DNA of 64,000 bases from Anabaena sp. UHCC 0204 (GCF_009711975.1 NZ_VIKW01000007.1:62001-126000); one strand, 5' to 3'; counted from the stretch's first letter, positions 18,632 through 28,606 are shown. Translations and numbers: made by a program. The notes: generated by a model from the letters alone, not told the origin.

Positions 18632-19702
18632 CTATTTTCTTTCTGGATGTGCGGCTTCCTCCGGTGTGGGAATTCCTACTTGATTAATTATCCCAATCAT
18701 TTGATATAAACGTCCCAAATCGCGTTGATTGAAATATAAAACTAAGCGAGGTAAATCAGATGTTTCATCTTGCCCTTCTTCAGGTAATACTTGACTCTTA
18801 GTAATTTTGCCAGTCACTAGAATATCACTGAAGTTATGATTAAGTTCTTCAACTTGAGCATCAGATAAATCTTCTCTCAATCTAATAACTAACCGATCAC
18901 CGACATAACGGCTAGAATGATAAACTTGGTAAAAACCAGTAATGGCATTACAGGCAACTTGGAGATTATCTGTAATAGTGTATAAACTAGGATCATCTGG
19001 ACTAACCAGCCCAGTTTTTACCAATTGCTCATCAATATATTTACTCCAAGAACGCCAATAATCACCACCAGGGTGATCAATTAACACTAAAGGAACTGGA
19101 CCAAATTTACCTGTTTGGCTTAATGTCATACATTCAAAAGCCTCATCTTGAGTCCCAAAACCACCAGGAAATAAAGCCACAGCATCACTTTCTTTAAGGA
19201 GAAATAACTTACGGGTGAAGAAATATTTGAAGTTAATTAGTTTAGAATCACCTTCAATAATCGGATTAGCTTGTTGCTCAAAAGGTAACTGAATATTTAA
19301 ACCAAAAGAATTTTCTCTACCTGCACCTTCTTGACCAGCTTGCATAATACCACCACCACCACCGGTCATAATCATAAATCCTAGTTCAGAAACAGCGCGA
19401 CTAAATTCAACCGCCATTTGGTATGCTGGTGTATCTGGTGCTAAACGCGCAGAACCAAAAATAGTAATTTTACGAACATGACGGTAGTCATAAAATAACT
19501 GGAAACCACGCTCCATATCTGCTAAAGCAGCAGATAATATTTTCCAATCAAGACGTTCGATTTCACTATCAGCAAGACGCAAAATTGTGGACAGAGACTG
19601 CTGAATAAATTGCCGATGTTTTAGTGTCGGTAAACGATCTATTAATTCAGCAATATCCGCTTGGAGAGAATCTAATGAAGGAGAATACGCTTCAGAGTTC
19701 AT
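18632..19702 (-). CDS. LOG family protein (nucleotide-phosphoribohydrolase-like)
   Basis: 356 aa. The Rossmann-like core carries IFGSARLAPDT (~84-94), GGGGGIMQA (~113-121) and PGGFGTQDEAFE (~179-190), the last being the PGGxGTxxE motif that defines LOG/lysine-decarboxylase-like proteins. Relatives cleave nucleoside monophosphates (PpnN) or release free cytokinins. An N-terminal helical region (~1-75) and a C-terminal ~90-residue extension make it longer than plant LOG (~220 aa). The true substrate cannot be read from sequence. Confidence 0.85.
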   Translation of the reverse strand: MNSEAYSPSLDSLQADIAELIDRLPTLKHRQFIQQSLSTILRLADSEIERLDWKILSAALADMERGFQLFYDYRHVRKITIFGSARLAPDTPAYQMAVEFSRAVSELGFMIMTGGGGGIMQAGQEGAGRENSFGLNIQLPFEQQANPIIEGDSKLINFKYFFTRKLFLLKESDAVALFPGGFGTQDEAFECMTLSQTGKFGPVPLVLIDHPGGDYWRSWSKYIDEQLVKTGLVSPDDPSLYTITDNLQVACNAITGFYQVYHSSRYVGDRLVIRLREDLSDAQVEELNHNFSDILVTGKITKSQVLPEEGQDETSDLPRLVLYFNQRDLGRLYQMIGIINQVGIPTPEEAAHPERK

Positions 19703-19963
19703 AAGTGCTGCCCTAATAATGGCACTATATTTTAACCTATAGAACTCCTATTTGATTTTTGAACTATACGTAGGGTGCGATCGCTAACTTACCCTACAAA
19801 TACTGAGATTTTTTCAAAATTCAAACTCAATGAAGTCGAAATCTCGATCATATTCGCCTCATAGTTATTTTACGTGATATAATTTTTACTGTTAGCTTGT
19901 GGGTAATTGTAGCTGTATTTTGCTCATTGAGTATAAACTCCAGTCATAAAATATATTTAATAA

Positions 19964-21592
19964 ATGGATACGCCACAATTAGTAGCAAAAGTTAATCCCC
20001 CAACGTGGTTAAAAATCTTAGTAATAGTCCTCATAGGATTCGGTATTTTCTTCCGTTTTGCTCATCTAGACCAGAAAATATACTGCTGTGATGAATCTTG
20101 GACATCCGTAGCCATTTCTGGTTATACAGTAGCTGAACTAAAACAGGAAGTTTCTCATCACCAAGGCATAATTCCTATTACCAATTTCAACAAATATCAG
20201 CACATTAACCCAAATCATAGTGTAGCTGACACGATTAATTACTTAATCACTTCAGATCCGCAGCACCCCCCCTTGTATTATGTGATGGTGAGATTGTGGG
20301 CGCAAGTATTTGGAGATTCACCTACTGGAGTTAGAAGTTTATCAGCACTAATTAGTCTGTTAATATTTCCTAGCGTGTATTGGCTGTGTTTAGAGTTATT
20401 TGATTCTGCTCTAGTGGGGTGGATTGCAATGGCATTAGTTGCGGTTTCTCCTTTGCAATTATTCTTTGCTCAAGAAGCACGTCAATACAGTTTATGGATG
20501 GTAGAAATTTTAGGATCGAGTGCTGTTTTGTTGCGTGCAATCAGCAAAGAAAATAAAGTAAATTGGGGGGTGTATACTCTCACCTTAGTTATGGGATTAT
20601 ACACTCATTTATTCACAGTTTTGGTAATAATATCTCATGGTATTTATGTAATTATTCAACAAAAGTTTCGACTTACTAAAACCTTGTTTAATTATCTATT
20701 AGTTACTATTGCGGCTTTCTTAATGTTTTCACCTTGGTTGATGGTGATCATCAATCATATTAGTATAGCTATCGAGCTAACTTCAAGTTCGGCAGAAAAA
20801 TTCATAAATAATCCTTTTGAACTAATTGCTATTTTTTTGATTCGAGTTACTCGCATATTTTTCGATCTTAATTTAACTTCAGACATACTCATTTTTAATA
20901 GTTTTACTCTGGAAGGATCTTTATTTTATAGTATTTCTGCATTAATATTTAGTTTAAGTTTAATTATTTACTTAGGGTTTTTTCTCGTGAAATTTCCCAG
21001 TAATCAAACAAGTTTATTGATTTTTTTATTAGGAGGATTTACTAGTTCATTTTTATTGATATATGATTTACTTTCAGGAGGAATTCGCTCTATTCAATTT
21101 CGCTACCAATTGCCTTTATATCTTAGTGTTGAAATTATAGTAGCCTATATTTTAGCTGTTCATATTTGCCAAGACAAGACCTACCAGACAAAAGTCTTTC
21201 AATTTATCATAGTCGGATTACTCGTCGCTGGGTTGATTTCAGATGTGAGATTTTTCCAAGCCCAGAATTGGTGGATACAATCGGACGGTAAATTTATCAT
21301 AGAGACAGGTCAAGTTCTCAAACAATTAGAGAAACCTTTGTTAGTAATTAATGACTCTTCTATTAATTTGGGGGGAATTCTCACCTTAAGTGGCTATTTA
21401 CCAGAAGTTAATTTACTCCCGGTGGCAAATGATAGTTTAATAGATATTTCTTCAGAATATAATCATATTTTATTTATGCAAAACAATAGTAGTTTATTTC
21501 ATAAATTAGAGCAGGATCAAACCTATTTTTTGAAGGTAATAAAAATACTTAATGTACCTCCTGGAGGTTTATGGAAATTTGAGAAAATTTAA
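19964..21592 (+). CDS. GT39/ArnT-like membrane glycosyltransferase
   Basis: 542 aa with about 11-12 predicted membrane helices starting at ~18-38. The first loop carries the acidic pair CCDESWTSVA (~41-50). Next come HPPLYYVMVRLW (~104-115) and FFAQEARQYSLWM (~165-177), all typical of polyprenyl-phosphate-sugar transferases of the dolichyl-phosphate mannosyltransferase/ArnT superfamily. It would transfer a sugar from a lipid carrier on the outer face of the inner membrane. The acceptor is unknown. It is monocistronic with an upstream spacer of 260 bp. Confidence 0.82.
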   Translation: MDTPQLVAKVNPPTWLKILVIVLIGFGIFFRFAHLDQKIYCCDESWTSVAISGYTVAELKQEVSHHQGIIPITNFNKYQHINPNHSVADTINYLITSDPQHPPLYYVMVRLWAQVFGDSPTGVRSLSALISLLIFPSVYWLCLELFDSALVGWIAMALVAVSPLQLFFAQEARQYSLWMVEILGSSAVLLRAISKENKVNWGVYTLTLVMGLYTHLFTVLVIISHGIYVIIQQKFRLTKTLFNYLLVTIAAFLMFSPWLMVIINHISIAIELTSSSAEKFINNPFELIAIFLIRVTRIFFDLNLTSDILIFNSFTLEGSLFYSISALIFSLSLIIYLGFFLVKFPSNQTSLLIFLLGGFTSSFLLIYDLLSGGIRSIQFRYQLPLYLSVEIIVAYILAVHICQDKTYQTKVFQFIIVGLLVAGLISDVRFFQAQNWWIQSDGKFIIETGQVLKQLEKPLLVINDSSINLGGILTLSGYLPEVNLLPVANDSLIDISSEYNHILFMQNNSSLFHKLEQDQTYFLKVIKILNVPPGGLWKFEKI

Positions 21593-21882
21593 GCGATTTT
21601 AAGTTTAAATTAGATTTTGAATTACCTTCCAAAAAGGGCTTCATTTTGAGTTAACGTTTTAATGAAAACTTCTACTTTAAAGGAGAAAAAAGCCAAAAAA
21701 TTCTTCTTTCTCAATCCTCCCACTTCCAGAGCAAGGTAATTGTCAATTGTTGGACTTATTAGTTGCTCTACAAAAATGGTACTATCCCTAGACTTTTTAG
21801 ATTTTGTAAAAAAGGTAGGGGAAGTACCATTTTCGCCCAATAATTTATCTTGTAATTGAATAACTCAAGAGGGGTTTGTTGC

Positions 21883-22218
21883 CTATTGAGGAGGGGAAAG
21901 ATACTTTTCCAAAGTGTTAGATAAAGTGGTTTTAGGTACAGCACCGACAACCATATCTACTTTTTGTCCATCTTTGAAAATCATTAATGTGGGAATACTA
22001 CGAATACCATACTGACTAGCAATCTGAGGATTTTCATCAGTATTGACTTTCACAACCTTGATTTGTCCTTCGTACTGAGCTGCAATTTCTTCGACAATAG
22101 GGGCTACCATTCGGCATGGACCACACCAGGGAGCCCAAAAGTCTACTAATACGGGAACTTCGCTGTCGAGTACATCTTCCTTAAAGCTTGAATCTGTAAC
22201 GTTTGTCGCTGCTGACAT
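21883..22218 (-). CDS. trxA: Thioredoxin
   Basis: 111 aa, standard thioredoxin length. WCGPC is at 31-35 in [14 protein letters not shown], the cis-Pro loop is SIPTLMIF (~75-82), and the buried Asp lies in VDFWAP. It is a cytosolic disulfide reductase serving reductases and redox-regulated enzymes. It sits just downstream of the small RNA Yfr1 on the same strand, the order known from other cyanobacteria (guaB-Yfr1-trxA). An AGGT sequence lies next to the ATG. Confidence 0.96.
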   Translation of the reverse strand: MSAATNVTDSSFKEDVLDSEVPVLVDFWAPWCGPCRMVAPIVEEIAAQYEGQIKVVKVNTDENPQIASQYGIRSIPTLMIFKDGQKVDMVVGAVPKTTLSNTLEKYLSPPQ

Positions 22219-22337
22219 ACCTAAAAACCTTTGCCTATGATATTTCTGATCTTGGTGAAAATTCTACCATAGCAAAAACATCCTCTTAGGAGTAAAGGAT
22301 ATACATTTACAAATACTAGAGAATTTAGACTACATAA

Positions 22338-22404
22338 GGAACCGCCCGAACAATAGTCCGGGCGGAGTGTGGTGTGAGGAGTGAACGGAAACATTTGTCT
22401 CCGC
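22338..22404 (-). ncRNA. yfr1: Yfr1 small RNA
   Basis: The three parts of Yfr1 are visible on the minus strand. First is a 5' hairpin (CGGA...TCCG, 22388-22403). Next is the single-stranded core ACTCCTCACACC (22371-22382 region). Last is a strong 3' hairpin CCGCCCG/CGGGCGG (22342-22365) that acts as terminator. TACAAT lies seven bases upstream of the inferred 5' end, a fitting -10 box. Location between guaB3 and trxA is the known conserved position. Yfr1 is an Hfq-independent antisense regulator whose core pairs with mRNAs such as porin messages in marine strains. The exact ends are inferred. Confidence 0.93.
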
Positions 22405-22411
22405 TATCTCT

Positions 22412-22417
22412 ATTGTA
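22412..22417 (-). promoter_or_regulatory. -10 box of Yfr1
   Basis: TACAAT on the minus strand, seven bases before the inferred transcription start at about 22404. No clear -35 was identified. Confidence 0.6.
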
Positions 22418-22474
22418 GGCTAGATATATGATTTTTCCAGTGATTCTTTCAGACCACTAGAAAAGTTTTTGAAG

Positions 22475-22621
22475 TTGTCAGTTGTCCGTTGTCAGTTGTC
22501 CGTTGTCAGCCGAAAACCCTTAACGATGACTACTAACCATTGACCATTGACCATTGACCACTGACCACTGACCACTGACTATTGACCACTGACCACTGAC
22601 CACTGACCATTGACCCGTTGA
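22475..22621. repeat. Tandem heptamer tract (GTTGTCC / CCATTGA / CCACTGA)
   Basis: About 5 units of AGTTGTCCGTTGTC are followed by about 15 heptamers CCATTGA or CCACTGA. It fills the spacer up to the guaB3 stop. The family is the same as at 7204-7237 and 29703-29750. Confidence 0.85.
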
Positions 22622-22622
22622 G

Positions 22623-23786
22623 TTATTTGCCCATACCTAACTGTTGGGCTTTTTGGTAAACCTTACCTTCAGTTAGCAGGGAAGGGGCAATGACAACTTC
22701 AACTTGCTGCATTTCCTTGATATTTTTAGCACCTAAAGTCCCCATACTGGTCTTTAAAGCGCCTAAAAGATTATGAGTACCGTCATCTAAACCTGCAGGA
22801 CCTGTGAGTATTTGTTCTAGAGTTCCAGTAGTACCAACACGAATGCGAGTACCACGGGGTAATACTGGGCTGGGAGTTGCCATACCCCAGTGATAACCAC
22901 GCCCTGGAGCTTCAGCGGCTCTGGCAAATGGAGAACCAATCATCACGCCATCAGCGCCACAGGCGATACATTTACAGATGTCTCCACCGGTGATAAGACC
23001 GCCGTCAGCGATGATAGGGACATATTGACCAGTTTCCCGGTAATAATCGTCTCTAGCGGCTGTACAATCGGCGATCGCTGTAGCTTGAGGTACGCCTACA
23101 CCCAGCACTCCACGGGAAGTACAAGCAGCACCGGGTCCAATACCCACTAATACTGCTGCTGCACCAGCTTTCATTAAATCCAAGGTGACTTCATAAGTTA
23201 CACAATTTCCTAATGCCACAGGGATGGGCATAGAACGGCAAAATTCTGCTAAATCAAGTGGAGTAATAGACTCTGGAGATAGGTGAGCAGTAGAAACTAC
23301 TGTAGCTTGGATAAAAAATAAATCTGCTCCTGCTTTAGCTACAAATTCACCATATTTGCTTGCACCTGCTGGAGTTGCGCTAACTGCCGCAATACCGCCT
23401 TGTTGTTTAATTTCCTGAATACGTTTTTCAATTAATTCCGGCTTTATTGGTTCGGCATAAAGTTCTTGCATGAGGCTAACAAATTCATCTTTACCGACAG
23501 AGGCAATCCGATCTAAAATCGGTTCGGGGTCAGCATAGCGAGTTTGAATACCCTCTAAGTTAATCACGCCTAATGCTCCCAATTGGGACAGGCGAACAGC
23601 CATATTTACATCAACAACACCATCCATTGCACTGGCAATAATGGGGATGTTTCGCTCGATATTGCCAATTTTCCACTGAGTATCAGCTAAACTCGGATCG
23701 AGCGTTCTTTTACCAGGGACTAAAGCAATTTCATCAATTCCATAGGCTCGACGAGCCATTTTTCCCCGCCCAAGTTGAATTTCCAC
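22623..23786 (-). CDS. guaB3: GuaB3-type IMP dehydrogenase/GMP reductase family protein
   Basis: 387 aa with a GTG start, shorter than classical IMP dehydrogenase (~490 aa) because the CBS pair is absent. The barrel shows the phosphate-binding IIADGGLITGGDICK (~263-277) and the active loop GPGAACTSRGVLGVGVPQ (~219-236), with the catalytic Cys in GAACTSR. The start is ARRAYGIDEIALVPGKRTLDP. Cyanobacterial GuaB3 has been reported to act as a GMP reductase rather than IMP dehydrogenase (recalled, not checked). Its neighbours Yfr1 and trxA form the conserved cyanobacterial order. Confidence 0.93.
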   Translation of the reverse strand: MEIQLGRGKMARRAYGIDEIALVPGKRTLDPSLADTQWKIGNIERNIPIIASAMDGVVDVNMAVRLSQLGALGVINLEGIQTRYADPEPILDRIASVGKDEFVSLMQELYAEPIKPELIEKRIQEIKQQGGIAAVSATPAGASKYGEFVAKAGADLFFIQATVVSTAHLSPESITPLDLAEFCRSMPIPVALGNCVTYEVTLDLMKAGAAAVLVGIGPGAACTSRGVLGVGVPQATAIADCTAARDDYYRETGQYVPIIADGGLITGGDICKCIACGADGVMIGSPFARAAEAPGRGYHWGMATPSPVLPRGTRIRVGTTGTLEQILTGPAGLDDGTHNLLGALKTSMGTLGAKNIKEMQQVEVVIAPSLLTEGKVYQKAQQLGMGK

Positions 23787-23888
23787 GCTTTAACTTTTCT
23801 CAAAACTGTTTAAGCTAGGGTATCAAATTGTGGAGATATTGGGAAATGGGGATATCCAAAATTAAAAATTTAAATTGTTGCTTGAGAT

Positions 23889-23960
23889 AAGGGAATAGGG
23901 AATAGGGAACAGGGAACAGGGAACAGAGAATAGGGAATAGGGAATAGGGAACAGGGAACA
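23889..23960. repeat. GGGAACA/GGGAATA tandem heptamers
   Basis: About ten heptamers GGGAATA or GGGAACA. Same family as 31068-31100 and, inverted, 18569-18600. Confidence 0.85.
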
Positions 23961-23977
23961 GATAAGAGTTTGATGGC

Positions 23978-24595
23978 TTATTTTCTCACTGCACTATCAG
24001 CACCTGTATAGCCTGTAGCTAACCAAATCACTGCCCTGACTCCATCCCGGATAGATTTTTCAATCGGTTCTGGTGAACTTTGGGAAGGAACTGGTACGGG
24101 TTTGAAGTTCATTCCCCGACTACCTAAAACAATTTCACCAACTACACAAGCACGGCGCATATGAAAGTCAGATGTAATTAAATAGACACTTTTAATTCCA
24201 CGCGATCGCAATTCATCCACTAAGGTCGTAAAGTTAGTAACTGTGTCTACAGCTTCATAATCTAAGTTTAAACGTCGGGGATCAATGCCGGCATTAGCAA
24301 ATATTTTTTTAGTATACTGAGGTGGACTGCCTCCAGAAATCCAAATGGGTATATTTGGATGTTGGTGAGCTAATTTTGCTGTAAACTTTTCCCTTTCTAA
24401 TAGGCGAGTAGAACCACCTAAAACTAATATTGCTTGTGGTTGTACAAAGTGGCTTTGTACTGCTTTGCATCCCCACCAGATGAATAAGGGCAGCATACAG
24501 GCCATAACCCTCACAGATTTACCTCTCAAAAGTAGCTTATTCAAGGCTCTATAGGTATGTCTATTTGGACTGGAATTTTCTTTAAAAATCAGCAC
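23978..24595 (-). CDS. YdcF family (DUF218) protein
   Basis: 205 aa with a GTG start. One N-terminal hydrophobic segment (~30-45) is followed by AILVLGGSTRLLEREKFTAKL (opening of DUF218, ~56-76, quoted in part), WISGGSPPQYT, then VTNFTTLVDELRSRG and VYLITSDFHMRRA (~140-152). The family includes SanA and ElyC, which act at the envelope. YdcF binds S-adenosylmethionine, but no activity is established for this branch. Membrane-anchored with a periplasmic domain is likely. Confidence 0.82.
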   Translation of the reverse strand: MLIFKENSSPNRHTYRALNKLLLRGKSVRVMACMLPLFIWWGCKAVQSHFVQPQAILVLGGSTRLLEREKFTAKLAHQHPNIPIWISGGSPPQYTKKIFANAGIDPRRLNLDYEAVDTVTNFTTLVDELRSRGIKSVYLITSDFHMRRACVVGEIVLGSRGMNFKPVPVPSQSSPEPIEKSIRDGVRAVIWLATGYTGADSAVRK

Positions 24596-25019
24596 AATGA
24601 AGGTTGAGAATGGTAGTTAGTATAAATTTTTGCGAAGTATGCCTAAAGGATTGGGTAACTTTGCAATTATCGTCACTGAATCTACATTATTGTAATTTCT
24701 GCCATATCCTAAACCATATTAGGAAATTAATCAAAGGTGTCTCACCACTCATTTACAAAATTATTTTTTAGATGTACATAAAAGAGGTAACATAACCAAA
24801 AAATTGAGTTAGTGTAATTTTTTGCTAAATAAACCCCTTCCAAGTTGAAATCCATAGTTTTTTCTATGGCGAAAACTCAAGTTTTCAAGATGGATGAGGT
24901 TTAAGTTGATGATTTATTGATTTTCATAAATAAAGTTTTCATTTCTTAATTAATACAATCAGGGAATAATACACATATCGTTATATTTACTTCATTATTG
25001 AGTTTTAATAATAACCAGT
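24596..25019. other. Spacer without recognised gene
   Basis: About 420 bp, AT-rich. A short inverted repeat lies around 24853-24868 (CCATAG...CTATGG). No frame encodes a recognisable product. It could include decayed left parts of the adjacent IS-type remnant, but I see no TnpA/TnpB sequence. Confidence 0.4.
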
Positions 25020-25162
25020 AAAAATTCAGTTGACTATTCGCCGTAAGTCCCCCACTGAATTTGGTACTTGTGAATCAGTGGCGGGATATAAGGCGGAAAA
25101 AACTTCCCAATGAATTGGGAAGCCCACGCTGTACCGAAAGTCAGTGTGTGGTAGTTCACACT
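25020..25162 (+). mobile_element. Solo right end of an IS200/IS605-type (TnpB-associated) element
   Basis: Two strong hairpins lie in tandem: CCCCACTGA...TCAGTGGCGGG (about 25053-25086) and CCCACGCTGTACC...AGTCAGTGTGTGG (about 25122-25152). The latter is preceded by CCAATGAATTGGGAAG and ends in TAGTTCACAC. This arrangement is what I associate with the 3' non-coding scaffold (omega-RNA) and right end of cyanobacterial TnpB elements. No tnpB is present. The end overlaps the ftsH stop codon. Confidence 0.5.
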
Positions 25163-27093
25163 AACAAAGTTTGCATCAAAGGTTTGTCATTTTCCAACTG
25201 ACCAGTTCTCAGCCATTCTGTGAGTTCTGCTGGTGCTTGAGCTTGAGTAATACGTTCCCGGAGATAGCCACCTTCAAGAATTTCTTTTTGTAACAATTCC
25301 TGGGCAATTTCTTCTAGTAAATCGCGGTTAAAGTGGAGAATAGTTAAGGCAATGTGATGAGCATTATCCACTATCTGCTTAACTTCGTGGTCAATGTCTT
25401 CTGCTACTTGGGGACTAATCGCTCGACGAGGATTTCCATAGCCTTCAATAAACTGCTGTTGAATTTTCTCGAAAGCTACTGGACCGAGTTTGTTACTCAT
25501 ACCATAAATGGTAACAGTCCGTTCTGCTAAGTCAGTGGCTTTTTGGATATCGTCAGCAGCGCCGGTAGATACTTTTCCAAAAACAATTTCTTCAGCCGAA
25601 CGTCCACCTAATAACGTAGCAATCCGTCCGCGAATTTCATCTTCTATCATTAAAAAGCGGTCTTCTTCTGGCATTTGGATTGTATAACCCAATGCACCGA
25701 CACCACGAGGAACAACGGAAATTTTCTCAACTTTACCAGCACCGGGCATTAATGAGCCAATAATAGCGTGTCCAACTTCGTGATAAGCGACGGTTTTTTT
25801 CTCGATTTCATTTAAGACACGAGAACGTTTTTCTAACCCTGCAACTAACCGTTCAATGGCTTCATTAAAATCTACCATAATTACGGCTTGGCGGTTGTTT
25901 CTAGCTGCTAATAAAGCGGCTTCATTGACCAGGTTAGCTAAATCTGCACCAGCAAAGCCGGGAGTCCGGGTAGCAATAATTCCTAAATCCACATCTTCGG
26001 CTAATTTTACATTTCTAGCGTGGACTTTGAGAATGGCTTCCCGACCGATTTTATCAGGTCTATCCACGACTACTTGACGGTCAAAACGACCAGGACGACG
26101 TAAGGCGGGATCAAGGATTTCGGGACGGTTGGTAGCAGCGATAATAATGACACCAGTGTTAGCATCAAAACCATCCATTTCCGTGAGTAATTGGTTGAGG
26201 GTTTGTTCCCGTTCATCGTTCCCACCAACAAAACCACCGGGACCACCGCGCGATTTACCCAGTGCGTCTAATTCGTCAATAAAGACAATACAGGGTGCTT
26301 GTTGTTTGGCTTGTTCAAATAAATCGCGGACTCGTGCTGCACCAACACCAACGAATAATTCGATAAATTCCGAACCGGAGATACTGAAAAAAGGAACACT
26401 GGCTTCCCCAGCGATCGCTTTTGCTAGTAATGTTTTTCCAGTACCAGGAGGTCCAACTAATAATACACCTTTGGGAATCTTTGCCCCTAAAGTTGTGTAT
26501 TTGGTGGCATTTTTGAGAAAATCAATGATTTCTTCTAATTCGGCTTTGGCTTCATCTACACCTGCTACATCCGGGAATTTTACACCGGTACTGCCTTCAG
26601 AATAAATCCGGGCTTTGCTTTTTCCCACTGTGAGTGCAGCCGGTCCTCCACCTTGACGACTCATTAAAAATGCCCAAATCCCAAAGAAAATTAAGGGAGG
26701 AGCTAACCAACTTAATAAAGTTCCAATCCAAGCGTTTTCGGCTGGTGGTGGCGCGGTAAATTCGACATTATGCTGTCTGAGAATTTTGGGTAAATCTAAG
26801 TCAATGGCGACTGGTGTAGTCCGAAAGACTTGTTCAACTGTTTTTCCTTCTGGAGTTTGGGTTTTGATTGCATATTCAATGCGATCGCTGCCGACAATGG
26901 CTTTATCTACTTTACCTGCTTGCACCTGAGCGATAAAATCACTATAGGGAACTTGTTGTAACCGAGTTCCAAATATACTGGGAACTATCAAATTCAGCAA
27001 TAACAAAAAAGTCAATAAAATTAGCAAACTACCGCCAAATTGCCTAATTATCGGCGTTTTCATCTGGTTCTTATTATTAGTTTCTACAGGCAT
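25156..27093 (-). CDS. ftsH: ATP-dependent zinc metalloprotease FtsH
   Basis: 645 aa from the ATG at 27093. A TTG six codons earlier is less likely, and AGGT precedes the ATG. Membrane helices lie at ~17-40 and ~123-145 around a lumenal/periplasmic domain. AAA+ motifs are Walker A GPPGTGKT (~214-221), Walker [12 protein letters not shown] and the second region of homology [20 protein letters not shown]. The zinc site is HEVGH (~438-442). FtsH degrades damaged membrane proteins, in cyanobacteria notably photosystem II D1. The last codons and TGA stop (25156-25158) fall at the boundary of an IS-like right end, so the natural C-terminus may have been altered. Confidence 0.95.
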   Translation of the reverse strand: MPVETNNKNQMKTPIIRQFGGSLLILLTFLLLLNLIVPSIFGTRLQQVPYSDFIAQVQAGKVDKAIVGSDRIEYAIKTQTPEGKTVEQVFRTTPVAIDLDLPKILRQHNVEFTAPPPAENAWIGTLLSWLAPPLIFFGIWAFLMSRQGGGPAALTVGKSKARIYSEGSTGVKFPDVAGVDEAKAELEEIIDFLKNATKYTTLGAKIPKGVLLVGPPGTGKTLLAKAIAGEASVPFFSISGSEFIELFVGVGAARVRDLFEQAKQQAPCIVFIDELDALGKSRGGPGGFVGGNDEREQTLNQLLTEMDGFDANTGVIIIAATNRPEILDPALRRPGRFDRQVVVDRPDKIGREAILKVHARNVKLAEDVDLGIIATRTPGFAGADLANLVNEAALLAARNNRQAVIMVDFNEAIERLVAGLEKRSRVLNEIEKKTVAYHEVGHAIIGSLMPGAGKVEKISVVPRGVGALGYTIQMPEEDRFLMIEDEIRGRIATLLGGRSAEEIVFGKVSTGAADDIQKATDLAERTVTIYGMSNKLGPVAFEKIQQQFIEGYGNPRRAISPQVAEDIDHEVKQIVDNAHHIALTILHFNRDLLEEIAQELLQKEILEGGYLRERITQAQAPAELTEWLRTGQLENDKPLMQTLLV

Positions 27094-27250
27094 TTCATTT
27101 ACCTCAATCAAATTTTTTCATGAATCCAGTGATCAGTGCTTAATAAATTAAAAACCTGGATAAATCAATAACAATTGATAATTGACGGGTGAAGAAAGTG
27201 ACAGGTGACAGGGAGGAGAAGAGAAAATTAATTATCCATTTTTTTCCCAA

Positions 27251-27322
27251 GTAGGGGCGAAGCATTCGGGCGACAAATTATCGGTTTTTCCCAAGTTTAT
27301 TTTCCGAATGCTTCGCCCTTAC
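27251..27322. repeat. Inverted repeat (GTAGGGGCGAAGCATTCGG arms)
   Basis: Arms at 27251-27270 and 27304-27322 are near-perfect reverse complements (CGAAGCATTCGG / CCGAATGCTTCG with CCCTTAC end), separated by ~33 bp. A third partial copy, CCGAATGC, follows. It resembles a small palindromic mobile repeat in the ftsH-DUF1614 spacer. Confidence 0.7.
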
Positions 27323-27377
27323 ACCGAATGCTGATGCTTCTTTTCGCCTCGCTTTAATTATTAGCAACTGACAAATA

Positions 27378-28046
27378 TCAACTTAATAACAATGCAAATA
27401 GTCCACATAAAGCAATCCCATCAAATACACCAGCACCGCCAATGCTCAACACACCTGAACTCATGGCTTGAATGTCCTTGAGATGTAGCAAATCAGCGCC
27501 AATCAAAGTACCCAGTACACCACCCGCAAAAGCTACAGGTGCAGCATGAGATGAGGCTATAAGCATTGCAGAAACAGCCGCACTCAACGGTGCAAGCAAG
27601 GGATTCATTTGAATACCAATTCCTGGTACTACCCTGGCTGCAAAGTAGCTGACAACAGTCACAATTGCTGTAACTAAAAGAATTGCCAGTGTATTTCCCT
27701 GGGAAAACTGATATAATGCCAAAACCACTGGTATCAATCCACCACCTACATTCAGAGCTATCACGGTAGAACGTTGCATTTTCCTTAAGGGAATCCCCCA
27801 AAATTCTCTTACCCACAGTGCTGCAAATTCATCCGTTAATTGAACTGGAGCTTCTAAGCGGTAGATGGGAATGTTGATTGTGCTGGTAACTATGACTAGT
27901 ACCAATAATAAAAAAGCAATGTTAGGAGAAAACCCCAACTTAGCTACCGCAATTTCCACCACGTCTACTGCTACCGCAAACCAAATAAATGGCAGCAACA
28001 GCAATAACCCAATAAATAGCAGGAATGAAATCGGTAGATATATCAT
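27378..28046 (-). CDS. DUF1614 family membrane protein
   Basis: 222 aa with about six hydrophobic helices. Segments include TSTINIPIYRL (~54-64), VNVGGGLIPVVLALYQF-like sequence (ALNVGGGLIPV, ~97-107) and the C-terminal SIGGAGVFDGIALCGLFALL. This matches DUF1614 proteins, found widely in archaea and bacteria with no known function. It lies 285 bp upstream of ftsH on the same strand. Confidence 0.8.
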   Translation of the reverse strand: MIYLPISFLLFIGLLLLLPFIWFAVAVDVVEIAVAKLGFSPNIAFLLLVLVIVTSTINIPIYRLEAPVQLTDEFAALWVREFWGIPLRKMQRSTVIALNVGGGLIPVVLALYQFSQGNTLAILLVTAIVTVVSYFAARVVPGIGIQMNPLLAPLSAAVSAMLIASSHAAPVAFAGGVLGTLIGADLLHLKDIQAMSSGVLSIGGAGVFDGIALCGLFALLLS

Positions 28047-28097
28047 GGCAATGGGAGAATAGAATAACTTTGGAAATCAAAGCATCAAATCTAGCCG

Positions 28098-28240
28098 ATA
28101 AGTAAGTAGACGAAAATAAATCAAAGTAGATTAAGTAATGTAAAAATATTGAGATGATTTGGTAGTAAGGGCTTCAGCCCTTAAATGAGGACTAAAGTCC
28201 TCACTACAAACTTTGAATTATTCAGTCTATTCTGCTTACA
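28098..28240 (+). mobile_element. MITE-like element, copy A
   Basis: A ~142-bp sequence with short imperfect terminal inverted repeats (ATAAGTAAGTAGA at the left, TCTGCTTAC at the right). Two internal palindromes are AGGACTAAAGTCCT and AAGGGCTTCAGCCCTT. A reverse-oriented copy lies at 57073-57236. There is no coding capacity, so any mobilising transposase would have to be elsewhere. Confidence 0.75.
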
Positions 28241-28327
28241 AAAATTCTAACAATTACTAAACTATCTGTTGCTGTAAAGTCTAAATTAGTATATGCCCCA
28301 TAAAATTATGTGTATTACCGTACTATC

Positions 28328-28519
28328 ATGGAAAATCAACTAGGATTTTTGCTGAAGCTATTATTGTTTTCGGCTTTGCTATCAGTATTAATTAAATATG
28401 CTGCGCCGTTTTTATGGATTCCAGCCACAGTGACGAATGTGCTAATTATAGTTTTATTACCAACTGTGATTATGGCAACAACTTTACTGTTGAGAATACC
28501 AAAACAAAAAGAAAATTAA
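28328..28519 (+). CDS. Small two-helix membrane protein, unknown
   Basis: 63 aa from the ATG at 28328. A GTG at 28310 would add six residues. Two hydrophobic helices (~6-27 and ~33-55) are joined by a Pro/Trp loop (APFLWIP), with a charged tail RIPKQKEN. I do not recognise a named family. It precedes the AI-2E family transporter by 87 bp on the same strand and may share its transcript. Confidence 0.6.
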   Translation: MENQLGFLLKLLLFSALLSVLIKYAAPFLWIPATVTNVLIIVLLPTVIMATTLLLRIPKQKEN

Positions 28520-28606
28520 CACAAAAAATGTCAGTAGTGTAGCTAAAATCAGCTAATCTAACTGCATTGTCATAAAAAGTATCTTATCAAGCTGGGAGTC
28601 TCGCTT

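Noticed and set aside
21622-21840. 72-codon minus-strand frame between the GT39-like gene and trxA
   Set aside because: AT-rich with no ribosome-binding site and no recognisable motif; overlaps another spurious frame.
26129-26605. 158-codon frame antisense to ftsH
   Set aside because: Shadow of a strongly conserved coding region in the other strand.
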